Positions 28,217 through 37,067 of a stretch of DNA of 64,000 nucleotides are shown here, piece by piece. The notes under the pieces are model-generated. The model worked only from the letters and a program-made list of their open reading frames with translations. It was not told the origin of the DNA and did no database searches. The stretch is from Trujillonella endophytica (GTDB lineage: Bacteria > Actinomycetota > Actinomycetes > Mycobacteriales > Geodermatophilaceae). The stretch is from the NCBI RefSeq assembly GCF_019799905.1, contig NZ_JABGCI010000002.1, positions 372,001 to 436,000 on the forward strand, given 5' to 3'. The translations under genes were made by a program, and so were the position numbers. Within the stretch, counting starts at the first letter, position 1, and each line of letters begins with the position of its first letter.

Positions 28217-28259
28217 GCACATCTCCACGTCGTCGCTGGCCGATGGCGTGGAGATGTGC
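28217..28259. terminator. 13-bp inverted repeat downstream of rsmI
   Basis: gcacatctccacg (28217-28229) and its exact complement (28247-28259) enclose 17 nt. It follows the rsmI stop (28273, minus strand) by 14 bp and precedes the DUF559 gene. Confidence 0.65.
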
Positions 28260-28272
28260 ACGATCACGCTCG

Positions 28273-29115
28273 TCAGCTGGAGGACTTCGCGGCGACGACG
28301 GCGTCGTAGACGGTGCGGCGCGGCAGCCCGGTGCGGACGACGACCGAGCGGATGGCGTCCTTGCGGCTGGCCCCCGCCGCCTCCTCCGCGGCGACCTCCG
28401 CGGCGAGCTCGGCGGACGACAGCTCCATCGCGACCTCCGGCGCCCCCTGCACCACCAGCGTGATCTCCCCGCGCACGCCGTCGGCGGCCCACTCGGCGAG
28501 CGAGGCCAGCGGGCCGCGCCGGACCTCCTCGTAGGTCTTGGTCAGCTCGCGGCAGACCGCGGCCGGCCGCTCGTCGCCGAACGCGGCGGCGGCGTCCACC
28601 AGCGCGTCGGCCAGCCGGTGCGGGGACTCGAAGAAGACCATCGTGCGGCGCTCGCCGGCCAGCGCGGTCAGCGTCGCGCGCCGCTCCCCGCCCTTGCGTG
28701 GCAGGAAACCCTCGAAGCAGAACCGGTCGACCGGCAGGCCGCTGACGGCGAGTGCGGTCGTCACCGCCGAGGGCCCGGGCACCGAGGTGACCGGGATGTC
28801 GGCGTCGATCGCGGCGCGCACCAGGGTGTAGCCGGGGTCGGACACCGACGGCATGCCCGCGTCGGTGAGCAGCAGCACCGTGGCACCGCCGGTCAGCGCC
28901 TCCAGCAGCCCGGGCAGTCGAGCGCTCTCCACCGACTCGTGGAAGGTGACCACCCGCCCGGTGAACGTCACGCCGAGGTCGGCGGCCAGGCGGTGCAGCC
29001 GGCGGGTGTCCTCGACGGCGAGGACGTCGGCCGACGCCATCACCTCGCGCAGCCGGGGGCCGACGTCGCCGGGTTGCCCGAGGGGCGCCCCACCGAGCAC
29101 CAGCCGTCCGCTCAC
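28273..29115 (-). CDS. rsmI: 16S rRNA (cytidine-1402-2'-O)-methyltransferase
   Basis: 280 aa, tetrapyrrole methylase superfamily. Seen: LREVMASADVLAVEDTRR, TFHES, LLTDAGMPSVSDPGYTLV, VPGPSAVTTALAVSGLPVDRFCFEGFLPRK (split here into known blocks) and ELTKTYEEVRRG. RsmI methylates C1402 in the ribosomal decoding centre using SAM. Start GTG at 29115. Divergent from the protein mannosyltransferase gene; this rsmI/pmt divergent layout is widespread in actinobacteria. Confidence 0.95.
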   Translation of the reverse strand: MSGRLVLGGAPLGQPGDVGPRLREVMASADVLAVEDTRRLHRLAADLGVTFTGRVVTFHESVESARLPGLLEALTGGATVLLLTDAGMPSVSDPGYTLVRAAIDADIPVTSVPGPSAVTTALAVSGLPVDRFCFEGFLPRKGGERRATLTALAGERRTMVFFESPHRLADALVDAAAAFGDERPAAVCRELTKTYEEVRRGPLASLAEWAADGVRGEITLVVQGAPEVAMELSSAELAAEVAAEEAAGASRKDAIRSVVVRTGLPRRTVYDAVVAAKSSS

Positions 29116-29145
29116 GGCACCGAGCCTGTCACGGCGGTCGTCTCA

Positions 29146-29199
29146 GGCCCCCCTGCAGGGGCCCGGCGCGAGCCTGCGAGTGCCGGGGGCAGGGGGGCC
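29146..29199. repeat. REP-like palindrome in the rsmI/pmt divergent region
   Basis: Outer arms ggcccccctgc (29146-29156) and gcaggggggcc (29189-29199) are exact complements, with inner cccggc/gccggg pairing around a gcgagcctgcgagt loop. A strong hairpin between divergent promoters is unexpected for a terminator and looks like a dispersed palindromic repeat. Confidence 0.55.
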
Positions 29200-29206
29200 C
29201 TTTCAC

Positions 29207-29212
29207 TACCCT
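29207..29212 (+). promoter_or_regulatory. -10 element (TACCCT) for a leaderless pmt transcript
   Basis: TACCCT fits the actinobacterial TANNNT -10 and ends 6 nt before the ATG at 29219, so transcription would start at or next to the A of the start codon. No SD is present, consistent with a leaderless mRNA. Confidence 0.5.
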
Positions 29213-29218
29213 GGGCCC

Positions 29219-30733
29219 ATGGCTGTCCTGGCTCCCGAACGCGAGGAGCAGGAGCCGGCGCAGCGCCCCGTCCGGCGGAGACTCCCCCTGCGCCGGTTCG
29301 ACCGGATCCCGCCGCTGCCCGGGGACGACCGGCTGGCCTGGCTGCTGACGGCGGTGCTCGGCGTGGCGACGTTCGTCACCCGGCTGTGGGACATCAGCTA
29401 CCCGCGGGACCTGCTCTTCGACGAGGCGTACTACCCGCCCGAGGCGCAGGAGATGCTGACGTGGGGCCACGAGTACAACCGCGGCTACACGTTCATCGTC
29501 CACCCACCGCTGGGCAAGTGGCTGATCGCGCTGGGCATCGAGGCCTTCGGTGACGACTCGGTCGGCTGGCGGGTGCCCTCGGCGGTCGCGGGGACGATCG
29601 CCGTCGTCGTCCTCGTCCGGCTGGCCCGGCGGCTGACCGGCTCGACCCTGCTCGGGCTCGTCGCGGGACTGCTGCTCGCGCTCGACGGGTTCTCCTTCAG
29701 CCTCGGTCGGATCGGCCTGCTCGACGTCTTCCTGCAGGTCTTCGTCGTCTCCGCGATCGCCTGCCTGGTGGTCGACCGCGACCGGGTGCGCGCCCGGGTG
29801 CGTGCCCTCGGCGCGGTGCCCCGCACCGGCTTCCGGCTGGGCCCGCGCGGCTGGCGGATCGCCGCCGGCTTCCTCCTCGGCTGCGCCTGCGCGGTCAAGT
29901 GGAGCGGGGTGTGGTTCCTGGCCGCAGCCGCCGTCCTCTCGCTGTTCTGGGACCGCGCGGCCTGGCGCGACGCCGGCGTCCCGCGGCCGACCCTGGTCGC
30001 GCTGCGCCGCGGGCTGCCCGGGGCGTCGTGGGCGCTGGCCGCCGTGCCGGTGCTCACCTACGTCGCCAGCTTCACCGGCTGGTTCCTCGGCGAGACGTCG
30101 CAGGGCAAGGCGTGGGCCCAGCAGAACCCGGACACCGCATTCCCCTGGATCCCGGACGCCCTGCGGTCGCTGTGGCACCAGCACGCGGAGTGGCTCGAGT
30201 TCCACAACGGGCTGTCCTCGCCGCACCCGTGGGAGTCCGGGCCGTGGAGCTGGCTGGTCAACGGCCGGCCGATCCTGCTGTGGAACCCGCAGGGCCTCAC
30301 CGACTCCGCCGGCGACCAGGTGGTCCGCTACATCCTCATGGTGGGGACGCCGACGCTCTGGTTCGCCTTCGCGCCGGCGCTGGTGTGGCTGGCCTGGCGG
30401 ATCGTGGCCCGGCGGGACCCGGCGGCCGTCCTGCTCGCGGTGATGATCGCGGCGGGCTGGGGGACGTGGTTCCTCAACGCCGAGCGCACGATGTTCGTCT
30501 TCTACATGGCGCCGGTCGTGCCGTTCTTCGTGCTCGCCGTGGTGCTCGTGCTCCAGGACGTCCTCGGCCCGGCCACCGCCTCGGCCACCCGCCGCCAGGT
30601 CGGGCTCGGCGTCGTCTCCGTCTACGTCGGCGTGGTCGCGGCCACCTTCGTCTTCTTCTACCCGGTGCTCACCGGCCAGCCGCTGTCGCACTCGGAGTGG
30701 CTGGCCCGGATGTGGTTCCCCTCCTGGTTCTGA
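29219..30733 (+). CDS. pmt: Protein O-mannosyltransferase (dolichyl-phosphate-mannose type)
   Basis: 504 aa, about ten membrane helices. GT39 signature: LLFDEAYYPPEAQEM (Asp-Glu catalytic pair in the first loop), HPPLGKWLIALG, WRVPSAVAGTIA, plus FHNGLSSPHPWESGPWSW in the C-terminal loop. Transfers mannose from polyprenyl-phosphate-mannose to Ser/Thr of exported proteins, coupled to Sec in mycobacteria. The ATG at 29219 has no SD but a -10 box directly upstream. Secreted Thr/Ala-rich neighbours (the LGFP protein and PKD proteins) could be substrates; that link is inference. Confidence 0.93.
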   Translation: MAVLAPEREEQEPAQRPVRRRLPLRRFDRIPPLPGDDRLAWLLTAVLGVATFVTRLWDISYPRDLLFDEAYYPPEAQEMLTWGHEYNRGYTFIVHPPLGKWLIALGIEAFGDDSVGWRVPSAVAGTIAVVVLVRLARRLTGSTLLGLVAGLLLALDGFSFSLGRIGLLDVFLQVFVVSAIACLVVDRDRVRARVRALGAVPRTGFRLGPRGWRIAAGFLLGCACAVKWSGVWFLAAAAVLSLFWDRAAWRDAGVPRPTLVALRRGLPGASWALAAVPVLTYVASFTGWFLGETSQGKAWAQQNPDTAFPWIPDALRSLWHQHAEWLEFHNGLSSPHPWESGPWSWLVNGRPILLWNPQGLTDSAGDQVVRYILMVGTPTLWFAFAPALVWLAWRIVARRDPAAVLLAVMIAAGWGTWFLNAERTMFVFYMAPVVPFFVLAVVLVLQDVLGPATASATRRQVGLGVVSVYVGVVAATFVFFYPVLTGQPLSHSEWLARMWFPSWF

Positions 30734-30737
30734 CGTC

Positions 30738-30767
30738 GCGCCGGCGCCCCCGGAGGGGCGCCGGCGC
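30738..30767. terminator. 13-bp bidirectional terminator between convergent genes
   Basis: gcgccggcgcccc (30738-30750) and its complement (30755-30767) form a tight 4-nt-loop hairpin directly after the pmt stop (30733) and before the minus-strand stop at 30773. Confidence 0.8.
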
Positions 30768-30772
30768 ATCGG

Positions 30773-33583
30773 TCAGTAGCGGCGGTCGATCACCGCGCCG
30801 GTGCGCGCGTCCCACTGGATGTACCCGCGCTCGAAGTTCGTCCGCCGGCCGCCCGGGACGGCGAACTCGCTGCTGGTGGGGTACCCGAGGTAGGAGAGCT
30901 CCCAGCCCAGTGCCCGCCAGCGCGCCAGGATCGCCCCGTAGACGGCGTGGGCGCCGGTGCCCGGCGACCAGTAGATCGAGCCACCCTCGAAGGCGTTGAA
31001 GCGGCCGATGCGGTCCGGGGTGATCGTCTCGTTGGTCGTCGGGAAGCCCAGCACGCCCGCCTCCCAGCCGACGCGTCCCCACGCCTGGTAGATCGCGCCG
31101 AAGACGCTGCGCGCCCCGATCGCGGGCAGCCAGTAGATGCCGCCGTTCTGGAAGGTGTTGAACCGGCCGCGGCCGTTCGGGGTCGGCAGCTCGTCGGTGA
31201 CCGGGTAGCCGTGCAGGCCCCGCTCCCGGCCGAGCGCCGTCCAGACGTTGTTGATGTCGCCGTACACGGCGTGGGCGCCCGTCTCCGGCGACCAGAAGAT
31301 GGACGCGCCCATGAGCGCGAACTGGCTGTACCGCCCGCGGCCGTCCGGCGCGATGAGCTCGTCGGTGGTCGGCACACCGAGGACGACGTGGCCCCCGTTG
31401 GCCAGGTAGTTGCCGAGGATCGCGCCGAACACCATCCGCGCGCCCGTCGCCGGCGACCAGTACAGCCGCCCGTTCTGGTAGACGCGGTGGCGGACCGCGG
31501 CGTCACCGGCCTCGGCTGCGGTCGGCTGCCCGAGCAGCGACCGCAGCCCGGCCTCGCTCGCGTACCGGCGGTCGATGGGCGTCAGGTAGGTCGAGGTCAG
31601 CGTGAGGTCTCCGTCGGGCATCACCAGCTCGCGCTGCCGCGGAGCGCCGTCGTTCCACCGTTCGAACGTCGCCACGTTGTCGCTGGCCACCGCGGGCGCC
31701 GAGAGCGAGACACGCGCACCGGCGGTCACCTGCACGCTGGACTGCGCCACGCCGTTGACCGTGATGGCGGCGGGGGTGGAGGGGTTGAGCGTCAGGGTCC
31801 GCAGCCGCGGCCGGGCGACGAAGCTCCTCTCCGTGCGGACACCGCGCGCGTCGGTGGCCGAGGCGACGATGGTGAGGCTCGTCTGGCCCCCGTGGTCGTC
31901 GAAGGGCCGGTTGAAGGCCGGACCGGTGAACGTGTCACCCGGGTGGTCGTGGCAGTAGTCGGCGCTGCAGTGCACCAGCACGACCCGCCAGGTCACCGGC
32001 AGCGGCGCACCGGCGGCGTCCGTCGCGGTGGCGCTCGCCTGCACGGGGTTGCCCACCGCGAAGGTGGCCGTCGGCGGGGGGCCGGTGAGCACGAGGTTCG
32101 GCGCGGCGGCAGCCGGCGCGACCGTGAACTCCTTCGTCCCGCTGGCGCCCGCGGGGTCGGTGACGGTCAGCCGCACGGTCACCGTGGCCGGCGCGTTCGC
32201 GGCGTACGTCTTGGTCGGTCGCACCCCCGTCCCCGTGGTGCCGTCGCCGAAGTCCCACCGGTAGGTCAGCGCGTCGCCGTCGAGGTCGGTGGAGCGGCTC
32301 GCGTCGAAGGACACCGTCCGGGTCTCCGCGTTCGTCGTGAACGTCGCCTCGGCAGTCGGCGGCCGGTTCCCCGGCAGGTACACCAGCCGCTTGAGCCGGC
32401 TGCCGGCGATGTCGGCGTACACGATGTCGCCGTTGGCCGCCGTGCCGAACTTGACCGGGAGCCCGTTCTCCACGCCGAAGCCGGTCGCCTCGGGCTGACG
32501 CGTCAGCCGGCCCTGGGCGTCGTAGCGCAGCGTGTACACCCGCTGCGAGGCGTAGTCGCCGAAGAAGTACGCGCCGCGGTAGGCCTCCGGGTATGACGAC
32601 CCCGTGTAGACCACGCCGCCGGTCACGCTGGTGCCGAGGGGACCGTGGACGTAGGTCCACAGCGGGGCGGTGTTGGTCACGCCGGCGCACCCGGGCAGGT
32701 CGCGGTAGCCGGGGGTCTGTGTGTTGCCCTCCCAGCACGGCCACCCGTAGTTGGCCCCGGGCCGGATCAGGTCGACCTCCTCCCAGGTGCCCCAGCCCAC
32801 GTCACCGACCACCGGGGCGCCGGAGGTCGGGTCCAGGCTCAGCCGGAAGGGGCTGCGGAACCCGCTGGCGTACACCCGGCTCTTCCACGACTGGGGGGCG
32901 GCCGCGTCGAAGTAGGGGTTCGACGGGACGCCGCGGCCGTCGGGGAAGACGTGCAGCACCTTGCCGTAGCCCTGGTTGATGTCCAGGGCGCGCAGGGCCA
33001 GCGGGTCGACCACGCGGAAGTCGGCGGCGTCGCCGACGCTCACCCAGAGCGTGCCGTCGGCCGCGGCGATGATGCCGGTCAGCGCGTGGACGTCGGAGTT
33101 CTGCCGCAGCTCGAAGATCACCTGCTCCGCGGCGAGCCCGGTGGGCTCCGGGGTGCCGGTGACCGTCCACGAGCTCAGGCGCGTGGTCCAGACGCCGTTC
33201 ACGGTCAGGACCCGCGCCGTGTAGATCCGCTTCGAGGTGGCGTAGTCGTGGGCCACGGCGATCCCGGACAGGCCCAGGTCCTGCTGCGTGACCACCGGGA
33301 GGGTGGCCAGGGTGCGGGCGGTGCCGGTGGCCGAGACCCACGCGATCCGGCCGTTCTTGCCGGTCGTGAAGTAGCTGCCGTCGGGGACGAAGTCGAAGTC
33401 GGTGAGGGTGTCGGTCTGGCCGCTCGGCATGTCGCGGACGACGAACCCGGCGGGCAGCGTCGGAGCGGCGGACGCCGTCCTCTCCGGGAGCACGGCGAGC
33501 ACACCGACGACCAGGGCGAGGACCAGTCCGAGACGGACCGCGAGGCTGACGACGGTCGCCACGGCGCGACGTTCCCTGAGCAT
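30773..33583 (-). CDS. Secreted PQQ-type sugar dehydrogenase with PKD domain and LGFP repeats
   Basis: About 936 aa. Signal peptide (VVSLAVRLGLVLALVVGVLAVL), then a six-bladed glucose/sorbosone dehydrogenase domain (residues about 50-400: DFDFVPDGSYFTTGKNGRI, GLSGIAVAHDY, NYGWPCWEGN), a PKD domain (about 410-490, WDFGDGTTG), an Ig-like and repeat region, and five LGFP repeats at the C terminus (YWSPATGARMVFGAI; LGVPTTDEL; LGFPTTNE; LGYPTSSEF). LGFP repeats attach proteins to the actinobacterial cell wall. So it is an envelope-anchored sugar oxidase candidate; PQQ-binding residues were not checked one by one. Start ATG at 33583, no SD seen. Confidence 0.85.
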   Translation of the reverse strand: MLRERRAVATVVSLAVRLGLVLALVVGVLAVLPERTASAAPTLPAGFVVRDMPSGQTDTLTDFDFVPDGSYFTTGKNGRIAWVSATGTARTLATLPVVTQQDLGLSGIAVAHDYATSKRIYTARVLTVNGVWTTRLSSWTVTGTPEPTGLAAEQVIFELRQNSDVHALTGIIAAADGTLWVSVGDAADFRVVDPLALRALDINQGYGKVLHVFPDGRGVPSNPYFDAAAPQSWKSRVYASGFRSPFRLSLDPTSGAPVVGDVGWGTWEEVDLIRPGANYGWPCWEGNTQTPGYRDLPGCAGVTNTAPLWTYVHGPLGTSVTGGVVYTGSSYPEAYRGAYFFGDYASQRVYTLRYDAQGRLTRQPEATGFGVENGLPVKFGTAANGDIVYADIAGSRLKRLVYLPGNRPPTAEATFTTNAETRTVSFDASRSTDLDGDALTYRWDFGDGTTGTGVRPTKTYAANAPATVTVRLTVTDPAGASGTKEFTVAPAAAAPNLVLTGPPPTATFAVGNPVQASATATDAAGAPLPVTWRVVLVHCSADYCHDHPGDTFTGPAFNRPFDDHGGQTSLTIVASATDARGVRTERSFVARPRLRTLTLNPSTPAAITVNGVAQSSVQVTAGARVSLSAPAVASDNVATFERWNDGAPRQRELVMPDGDLTLTSTYLTPIDRRYASEAGLRSLLGQPTAAEAGDAAVRHRVYQNGRLYWSPATGARMVFGAILGNYLANGGHVVLGVPTTDELIAPDGRGRYSQFALMGASIFWSPETGAHAVYGDINNVWTALGRERGLHGYPVTDELPTPNGRGRFNTFQNGGIYWLPAIGARSVFGAIYQAWGRVGWEAGVLGFPTTNETITPDRIGRFNAFEGGSIYWSPGTGAHAVYGAILARWRALGWELSYLGYPTSSEFAVPGGRRTNFERGYIQWDARTGAVIDRRY

Positions 33584-33807
33584 GGTGACGGAGTGTGATC
33601 GGCATCGCGGTCGATGCACAGCGGAAAGGCGGCCAAACCGCAGATCCGGAACGGGTCCGCCTGTCACGTCGGCGATCCACTCCGCGCACTGGGGGCTGCG
33701 GTCACCCGGAGTGATGACATCCTCTCCACCCGCGGACGACTCGGACGTACTCGCCGCCCGATGGGCCGGGCCCCTACGGTGGCTCCGGGACCGACGAGGG
33801 GACGACG

Positions 33808-34602
33808 ATGACCAGCGCCGCCGTACGGCCCGCCGTGCTCACCGAGACCGACGGTGACGTCTGGCGGGTCACCATCGACCGCCCCGAGACGGGCAACGCG
33901 ATCGACCCGGAGCTGGCGGCGGAGCTCGCCGCCGCGCTCGACGCGCGCCCGGGGTCGGCCCGCACGGTGCTGCTGCTGGCCAACGGCCCCCGCTTCTGCG
34001 TCGGCGGCGACATCCGGCGGTTCGCCGCGGCCGGCGACCCCGGCGCCTTCGTCGGGGAGCTCGCACAGGCGTGGCACCGGGCGGTGCGCGCGGTGCTCTA
34101 CTCGCCGGTGCCCGTCGTGGCCGGCATCCAGGGCGCCGTGGCCGGCGCCGCGGTCGGCCTCGTCGGTGCCTGCGACATCGTGCTGTGCGCCCGCTCGACC
34201 AAGATCCGGCCGGCGTACGGCGCGATCGGCCTCTCCCCCGACGGCGGCACCTCGTGGGCGCTCACCCGGGCCCTCGGCGCGCCGCGCACCCTCGACCTCT
34301 GCCTCACCAACGGCTCGCTGACCGCGGCCGAGGCGCACGCCGCCGGGCTCGTCGCCCGCCTGGTGGAGGACGACGAGGTGCACGACGCGGCGGTCGCGCT
34401 GGCGCACTCGGTGGCGGCCGGCCCGGTCCGCGCGATGGTGCGGACCCGTTCGCTCGTGCGGCAGGCGGCCGTCCGGACGCTCGAGCAGCAGCTGGACGAG
34501 GAGGCGCGCCTCATCGCCGAGTCCGCGGGCGACCCCGAGGGACGCGAGGGCGTGCGCGCCTTCGTCGAGCGACGCACCCCGGACTTCCGCGGCGCCTCCT
34601 GA
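33808..34602 (+). CDS. Enoyl-CoA hydratase/isomerase (crotonase) family protein
   Basis: 264 aa. Crotonase fold: VTIDRPETGNAIDPEL, oxyanion-hole NGPRFCVGGDIRRF, VAGIQGAVAGAAVGLVGACD and IGLSPDGGTSWAL. The second catalytic Glu of hydratases (usually GCE in AFxxPEV) is replaced by GACD.. and IGLSPDGG, so the reaction could be isomerase- or hydratase-like. Start ATG at 33808 with GGGGA 5 nt upstream, and a TACGGT -10-like element at 33776-33781. Stands alone between divergent/convergent neighbours. Confidence 0.85.
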   Translation: MTSAAVRPAVLTETDGDVWRVTIDRPETGNAIDPELAAELAAALDARPGSARTVLLLANGPRFCVGGDIRRFAAAGDPGAFVGELAQAWHRAVRAVLYSPVPVVAGIQGAVAGAAVGLVGACDIVLCARSTKIRPAYGAIGLSPDGGTSWALTRALGAPRTLDLCLTNGSLTAAEAHAAGLVARLVEDDEVHDAAVALAHSVAAGPVRAMVRTRSLVRQAAVRTLEQQLDEEARLIAESAGDPEGREGVRAFVERRTPDFRGAS

Positions 34603-34605
34603 CCG

Positions 34606-35925
34606 TCAGCCGGCCGTCCGCCGCGCCCGGGCCGCCGCGGCGAGCTCCTCGAGCAGCGCCTCGGTCGTGGGCAGGTCGACGCACGCGTCGGTGACGCTCT
34701 TGCCGTACTCGAGCGCGCCGGGGTCGCGCTGGTCGAGGTCCTGCCGGCCGGCGACGAGGTTGCTCTCCAGCATCACGCCGCGGATGGCCGGCTCGCCGCC
34801 GGCGATCTGCTGCGCCAGGTCGCGCACGACGCCGGCCTGGCGCCGGTGGTCCTTCTGGCTGTTGCCGTGCGAGGCGTCGACGACGATCACCTCGGGCAGC
34901 CCCTTGCCCCGCAGCGCGGCGCGCGTGGCGGCGATGTGGCCGGCCGAGTGGTTGGGCCCGTTCTTGTCGCCGCGCAGGATCACGTGGGCGGTCTCGTTGC
35001 CCGTCGTCGACAGCTGGGCGGTCGTGCCGTGCCGGTCCACACCGAGGAACTCGTGCGGCGCCCGGGCCGACACGACGGCCTGGACGGCGACCTCGATGCT
35101 GCCCTCCGGCGAGTTCTTGAAGCCGACGACCGCCGAGAACCCCGACACCCGCTCGCGGGCGGTCTGGTCCGTGACGTTGCGGGCCCCCACGCCGTTGTAG
35201 GTCACCAGCCCGTTGACGTACTGCGGGGTGAGGGCGTTCAGCGGCTCGGCCGCCACCGGCACGCCCAGGGCGGTGATGCGGGCCATGAGCATCCGGGTCG
35301 CGACGAGGCCGACGCTGATCCGGTTGGACCCGTCGAGGTGGGGGTCGTAGGCGAAGCCCTTCCAGTCCACCTCGGTGCGCGGCTTCTCGGTGTAGGTGCG
35401 CATGAGGATCTCGAGGTCCTCGGCGTGCCGCTCGCGCATCCGGGCGAGGAAGCCGGCGTACTCCACCGCCGCGGCCGGGTCGTGGATCGAGCAGGGGCCG
35501 GCGATGACGGCCAGCCGGGGGTCCTCCCCGGTGACGATGCCGGTCATGGCCCGGCGCCCGGTCCGCGTGGTGGCGGCGGAGGCCGCGGTCAGCGGCACGA
35601 CGGTGGCCACCGCCTCGGGGGTCACGACGACGCTGAGCCCGGCGATCCGGCTGTTCACCAGGTCGGAGACGTCGACCGGCTCGACCTCCGCCAGTCCGAG
35701 GCGGCGGCGGACCTCGGGCATCAGGCTCGCCTGCAACTGGTCGACCTGGTCGTTGACCCGCTGCTGCACGGCCAGCAGGTGCTCGGCGATGCGCGCCGCC
35801 TCCGGCAGCAGCCGGCCGGCCGGCACCGTGTCCGCCGCCGTGTCCGCCGCTGTGTCCGCCGCCGTGTCCGTCGCCGTCGTGCCCGCGGGCACCGTGTCGG
35901 TCGGCACCAGGCTCTCCTGCGTCAT
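34606..35925 (-). CDS. 3-deoxy-7-phosphoheptulonate synthase, class I
   Basis: 439 aa. Condenses PEP and erythrose 4-phosphate, first step of the shikimate pathway. Class I (AroF/G/H) signatures: VIAGPCSIHDP, RTYTEKPRTEVDWKGF, LVATRMLMARITALGVPVA and HGNSQKDH. The N terminus (about 90 residues) is longer than E. coli AroG and has an Asp-Thr-Ala-Ala repeat from a 12-bp tandem duplication. Start ATG at 35925 with GAGGAG 6 nt upstream. Feedback-binding residues cannot be assigned with confidence. It ends 3 bp from the convergent enoyl-CoA hydratase stop. Confidence 0.94.
   Translation of the reverse strand: MTQESLVPTDTVPAGTTATDTAADTAADTAADTVPAGRLLPEAARIAEHLLAVQQRVNDQVDQLQASLMPEVRRRLGLAEVEPVDVSDLVNSRIAGLSVVVTPEAVATVVPLTAASAATTRTGRRAMTGIVTGEDPRLAVIAGPCSIHDPAAAVEYAGFLARMRERHAEDLEILMRTYTEKPRTEVDWKGFAYDPHLDGSNRISVGLVATRMLMARITALGVPVAAEPLNALTPQYVNGLVTYNGVGARNVTDQTARERVSGFSAVVGFKNSPEGSIEVAVQAVVSARAPHEFLGVDRHGTTAQLSTTGNETAHVILRGDKNGPNHSAGHIAATRAALRGKGLPEVIVVDASHGNSQKDHRRQAGVVRDLAQQIAGGEPAIRGVMLESNLVAGRQDLDQRDPGALEYGKSVTDACVDLPTTEALLEELAAAARARRTAG
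35828..35875. repeat. Four 12-bp tandem units in the DAHP synthase N terminus
   Basis: Units of gtgtccgccgcc type repeat four times (one copy ends in gct, one carries gtc in place of gcc). On the coding strand they give Thr-Ala-Ala-Asp repeats. Frame is preserved by copy-number change. Confidence 0.9.
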
Positions 35926-35959
35926 CCGTGTCTCCTCGTCTGTCGGCCCCGGAACGACT

Positions 35960-35990
35960 CAGGGCGCCCTCCGGGTGGGAGGACGCCCTG
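35960..35990. terminator. Terminator hairpin after tRNA-Ala
   Basis: cagggcgccctcc (35960-35972) pairs with ggaggacgccctg (35978-35990) with one mismatch; it begins 13 bp past the tRNA-Ala 3' end on the minus strand and separates it from the DAHP synthase gene. Confidence 0.6.
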
Positions 35991-36000
35991 TGTGTCAGTG

Positions 36001-36076
<76 letters not shown>

Positions 36077-36168
36077 TGACGGGAGGCAAGACTACCGCTC
36101 GCCGCTCCCGGCACCGTCACGGGGTGGCGGTGCCGGGAGTGTCGCGATCAGCCGCCGGTCGCCCGGCG

Positions 36169-36867
36169 TCAGCCGTTGGCGACGCGGCGGGGCTGGTACT
36201 CGTCGATGTCGGCGAACCCGATGTCGTCGTCGTCCAGGCCGACGACGGCGCTGTTCTGCCAGCCGGCCGGCGCGCCGGTGCGGCCGCCGACCACCCGGCC
36301 CGGGCGCAGCGGGTGCACGGGGGCCAGGGGCAGGCTCGGGTGGCGCAGGCCGACGGTGTGGTGCACCGGCCCGGCCTCCTGCTCCACCTCGAGGTCCTCC
36401 AGGGACTCCTCGACCACGGCCGGCGCCGGGCGGACGACGCGGCGCGCGGCGAGCCGGGCGGCGCGGCGGGCGGCGGCCTGCTCACGACGGGCCGCGGCAC
36501 GCAGCACCGCGAGGTAGGCCACCACCGCGACGTCGAACAGCGCCTGCAGCGCCCAGACCCACGGCGCGACGACGAGCGCACCCACCAGGGCGAGCAGCGC
36601 CAGCGCGACGAGGCCGGCCAGCGTGCGGCGACGCACGGCGTGCACGTCGACCCTCAGCTCGCCGGTCTCGAGCAGGGCACCGCGGTCGATGGCGACGCGC
36701 TCGGTGGACGCGTGCACCACCGGGTCGACGACCCGACGACGCTGCAGGGTCCGACCGGAGTCACTCGCCATCGGCCGACCCTGCTCGTCGCCCCGGGTGA
36801 CCACCATCGGCACCAGAACGACGAACCAGAGGACGACCAGAGCGGCCAGCAGCACACCTGATCCCAT
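36169..36867 (-). CDS. glpR: Divisome membrane protein GlpR/SepX
   Basis: 232 aa. N-terminal membrane helix right at the start (SGVLLAALVVLWFVVLVPM) followed by VTRGDE, a basic linker, a central pair of helices (LVALALLALVGALVVAP, LFDVAVVAYLAVL), an Arg-rich stretch and a long acidic/Pro tail (VGLDDDDIGFADIDEYQPRR). This layout and its position beside a moeA-like glp gene match GlpR (SepX in Streptomyces), the membrane receptor that recruits the gephyrin-like Glp to the division septum. I start at the ATG at 36867; a GTG at 36879 is in frame. Function is from family knowledge; sequence similarity was judged by eye. Confidence 0.8.
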   Translation of the reverse strand: MGSGVLLAALVVLWFVVLVPMVVTRGDEQGRPMASDSGRTLQRRRVVDPVVHASTERVAIDRGALLETGELRVDVHAVRRRTLAGLVALALLALVGALVVAPWVWALQALFDVAVVAYLAVLRAAARREQAAARRAARLAARRVVRPAPAVVEESLEDLEVEQEAGPVHHTVGLRHPSLPLAPVHPLRPGRVVGGRTGAPAGWQNSAVVGLDDDDIGFADIDEYQPRRVANG

Positions 36868-37067
36868 GGAGAACACCACCCGTCACACGAGTAACTTGCC
36901 GCGGCAGATTAAGCAGGCCGCGGACGCAGACGCGGGAGGCGCGCGGTGTGTCGCCGGAGTGTTGTGTGACTGGAGTGCCGGGCGGGCGGCGTGTCGACAC
37001 GGCGACCCGGCAGGACCGGCGGGTTCCGTGCTAGGCGACGACCAGTAGTACCCGCTCGGGGCACGCT

